DNA of 64,000 bases from Corydoras sp. C115 (lineage: Eukaryota; Chordata; Actinopteri; Siluriformes; Callichthyidae), in NCBI GenBank assembly GCA_019802505.1, contig JAFMOC010000223.1, forward strand, positions 1 through 64,000, written 5' to 3'. Below, one piece after another: positions 62,756-64,000 of the stretch. A model generated the notes under the pieces. That model had not been told where the DNA came from, did not search any database, and saw only the letters and a program-made list of their open reading frames with translations. The translations under genes were made by a program, and so were the position numbers. Positions within the stretch are counted from its first letter, which is position 1. Every line of letters begins with the position of its first letter.

Positions 62756-64000
62756 ACAGTAATATGCAAAAGTTTGGGCACCACTATTAATTATTTTTTA
62801 TTTCTAAATATTTGGGTGTTTGCAACAGCCATTTCAGTTTGATATATCTATTGACTGATGGACACAGTAATATTTCAGGATTGAAATGAGGTTTACTTAC
62901 AGAAAATGTCTAATATGCATTAAACCAAAATTTGACAGGTGCAAAAGTATGGGTACCCTTTGCATTTGATTTGAATACTCCTAACTACTTTTTACTGACT
63001 TACTGAAGCACAAAATTGGTTTGGTAACCTTATTGAGTTTTGAACTCCATAGCCAGGTGTATTCAGTCATGAGTAAAGGTATTTAAGGTGGCTAATTGCA
63101 AGTTGTTCTCCTATTTGAATCTCTTCTGAAGAGTGGCATCATGGGCTCCTCAAAACAACTCTCAAATGATCTGAAAACAAAGATAGTTCAACATAGTTGT
63201 TCAGGGGAAGGATACAAAAAGTTGACTCAGAGATTTAACCTGTCAGTTTTCACTGTGAGGAACATAGTAAGGAAATGGAAGCCCACAGGGACAGTTCTTG
63301 TTAAGCCCAGAAATGGCAGACCAAGAAAAATATCAGAAAGGCAGAGGAGAGGAATGGTGAGAACAGTAAAGGATAATCCACAGACCACCTCCAAAGAGCT
63401 GCAGCATCATCTTGCTGCAGATGGTGTCACTGTGCATCGGTCAACAATACAGCACACTTTGCACAAGGAGAAGCTGTATGGGAGAGTGATGCAAAAGAAG
63501 CCGTTTCTGCAAGCACGCCACAAAACAGAGTCGCTTGAGGTATGCAAAAGCACATTTGGACAAGCCAGCTTCATTTTGGAAGAAGGTCCAGTGGACTGAT
63601 GAAACAAAGATTGAGTTGTTTGGTCATACAAAAAGGCCAAAATTTATGGCGCATGGCGTCAAAAAAACACAGCATTCGAAGAAAAACACTTGCTATCCAC
63701 TGTAAAATTTGGTGGAGGTTCAATCATGCTTTGGGGCTGTGTGGCCAATGCCGGCAACGGGAATCTTGTTAAAGTTGAGGGTCGCATGGATTTCACTCAG
63801 TATCAGCTGATTCTTGAGAATAATGTTCAAGAATCAGTGACGAAGTTGAAGTTACGCCGGGGATGGATATTTCAGTGATCCAAAAACACCGCTCCAAATC
63901 TACTCAGGCATTCATGCAGAGGAACAATTACAATGTTCTGGAATGGCCACCCCAGTCCCCAGACCTGAATATCATTGAACATCTGTGGGATGATTTGAAG
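62756..64000 (+). mobile_element. Tc1-like DNA transposon, cut by the window edge
   Basis: The left end AATATGCAAAAGTTTGGGCA near 62761 is the terminal repeat of another fish Tc1 family. Transposase coding begins at 63141. The right end lies outside the window. Confidence 0.88.
63141..64000 (+). pseudogene. Tc1 transposase, partial, frameshifted
   Basis: Begins MGSSKQLSNDLKTKIVQHSC, with the HTH region SGEGYKKLTQRFNLSVFTVR, then a GRPRKISER basic linker, and ELQHHLAADGVTVHRSTIQH as the second helix-turn-helix. A frameshift at about 63540 precedes the first catalytic Asp (WTDETKIELFG). Near 63870 the sequence passes from a FQ codon pair into TGA-TCC-AAA, so the segment carrying the second catalytic Asp appears to be deleted. 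The end reads EWPPQSPDLNIIEHLWDDLK with the Glu intact. Confidence 0.88.

Overview
The window looks like one stretch of a teleost fish chromosome, about 64 kb, dominated by transposable elements and microsatellites, with the 3' end of one conserved protein-coding gene at the right. The pointers to a fish are a tRNA-headed SINE typical of teleosts present in over a dozen copies, L2- and L1/Tx1-type LINEs, Tc1-like transposons, long CA and TA arrays, and GT-AG introns. Nothing suggests a prokaryote, and I saw no CRISPR array, operon or standalone RNA gene. I do not name the species.

Left part (1-35 kb). SINE copies and dinucleotide arrays alternate with three GC-rich LTR elements (2259-5251, 17987-20059, 33751-35147). 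Their sense strand is the minus strand. None shows reverse transcriptase, integrase or protease, and each carries internal minisatellites with a period of 27 or 30 bp, that is 9 or 10 codons. Two are flanked by perfect 5-bp target-site duplications (CATCC, TTAAC). A solo LTR of the same group sits inside a decayed L1/Tx1 LINE at 7.2-12.7 kb. Between them lie fragments of L2-like and Rex/CR1-like LINEs, a fragment of a different LTR element, and long unannotated intergenic DNA.

Middle (35-57 kb). A second solo LTR (35182-39583, target duplication ACCAC) is split by a 4-kb L2 LINE (35512-39556, target duplication CTTAGC). That L2 keeps remnants of an SGNH-esterase-like ORF1, an endonuclease and a reverse transcriptase. 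A second L2-type LINE of a different subfamily follows on the plus strand (about 39840-43208). Further on are a Tc1 transposon split by SINE sequence (46.7-48.1 kb), dispersed MITE-like repeats (49.8-51.5 kb), a minus-strand LINE fragment (52.4-53.4 kb), a Ty3/Gypsy gag-protease fragment (54.2-55.3 kb) and an L2 3' tail.

Right part (57-64 kb). Four consecutive coding exons on the minus strand encode the C-terminus of an RBM26-type RNA-binding protein (RG-rich segment, RRM, acidic tail ending in WRR and a stop). All exon junctions are phase 0. The gene continues past the right edge. Its introns hold full SINEs and a dead Tc1 transposon, two of them within 50-75 bp of a splice donor. A second Tc1-like element runs off the end of the window.

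The genes do not form a pathway. The interest lies in the history of insertion, nesting and decay, and above all in the minisatellite-bearing non-autonomous LTR family.
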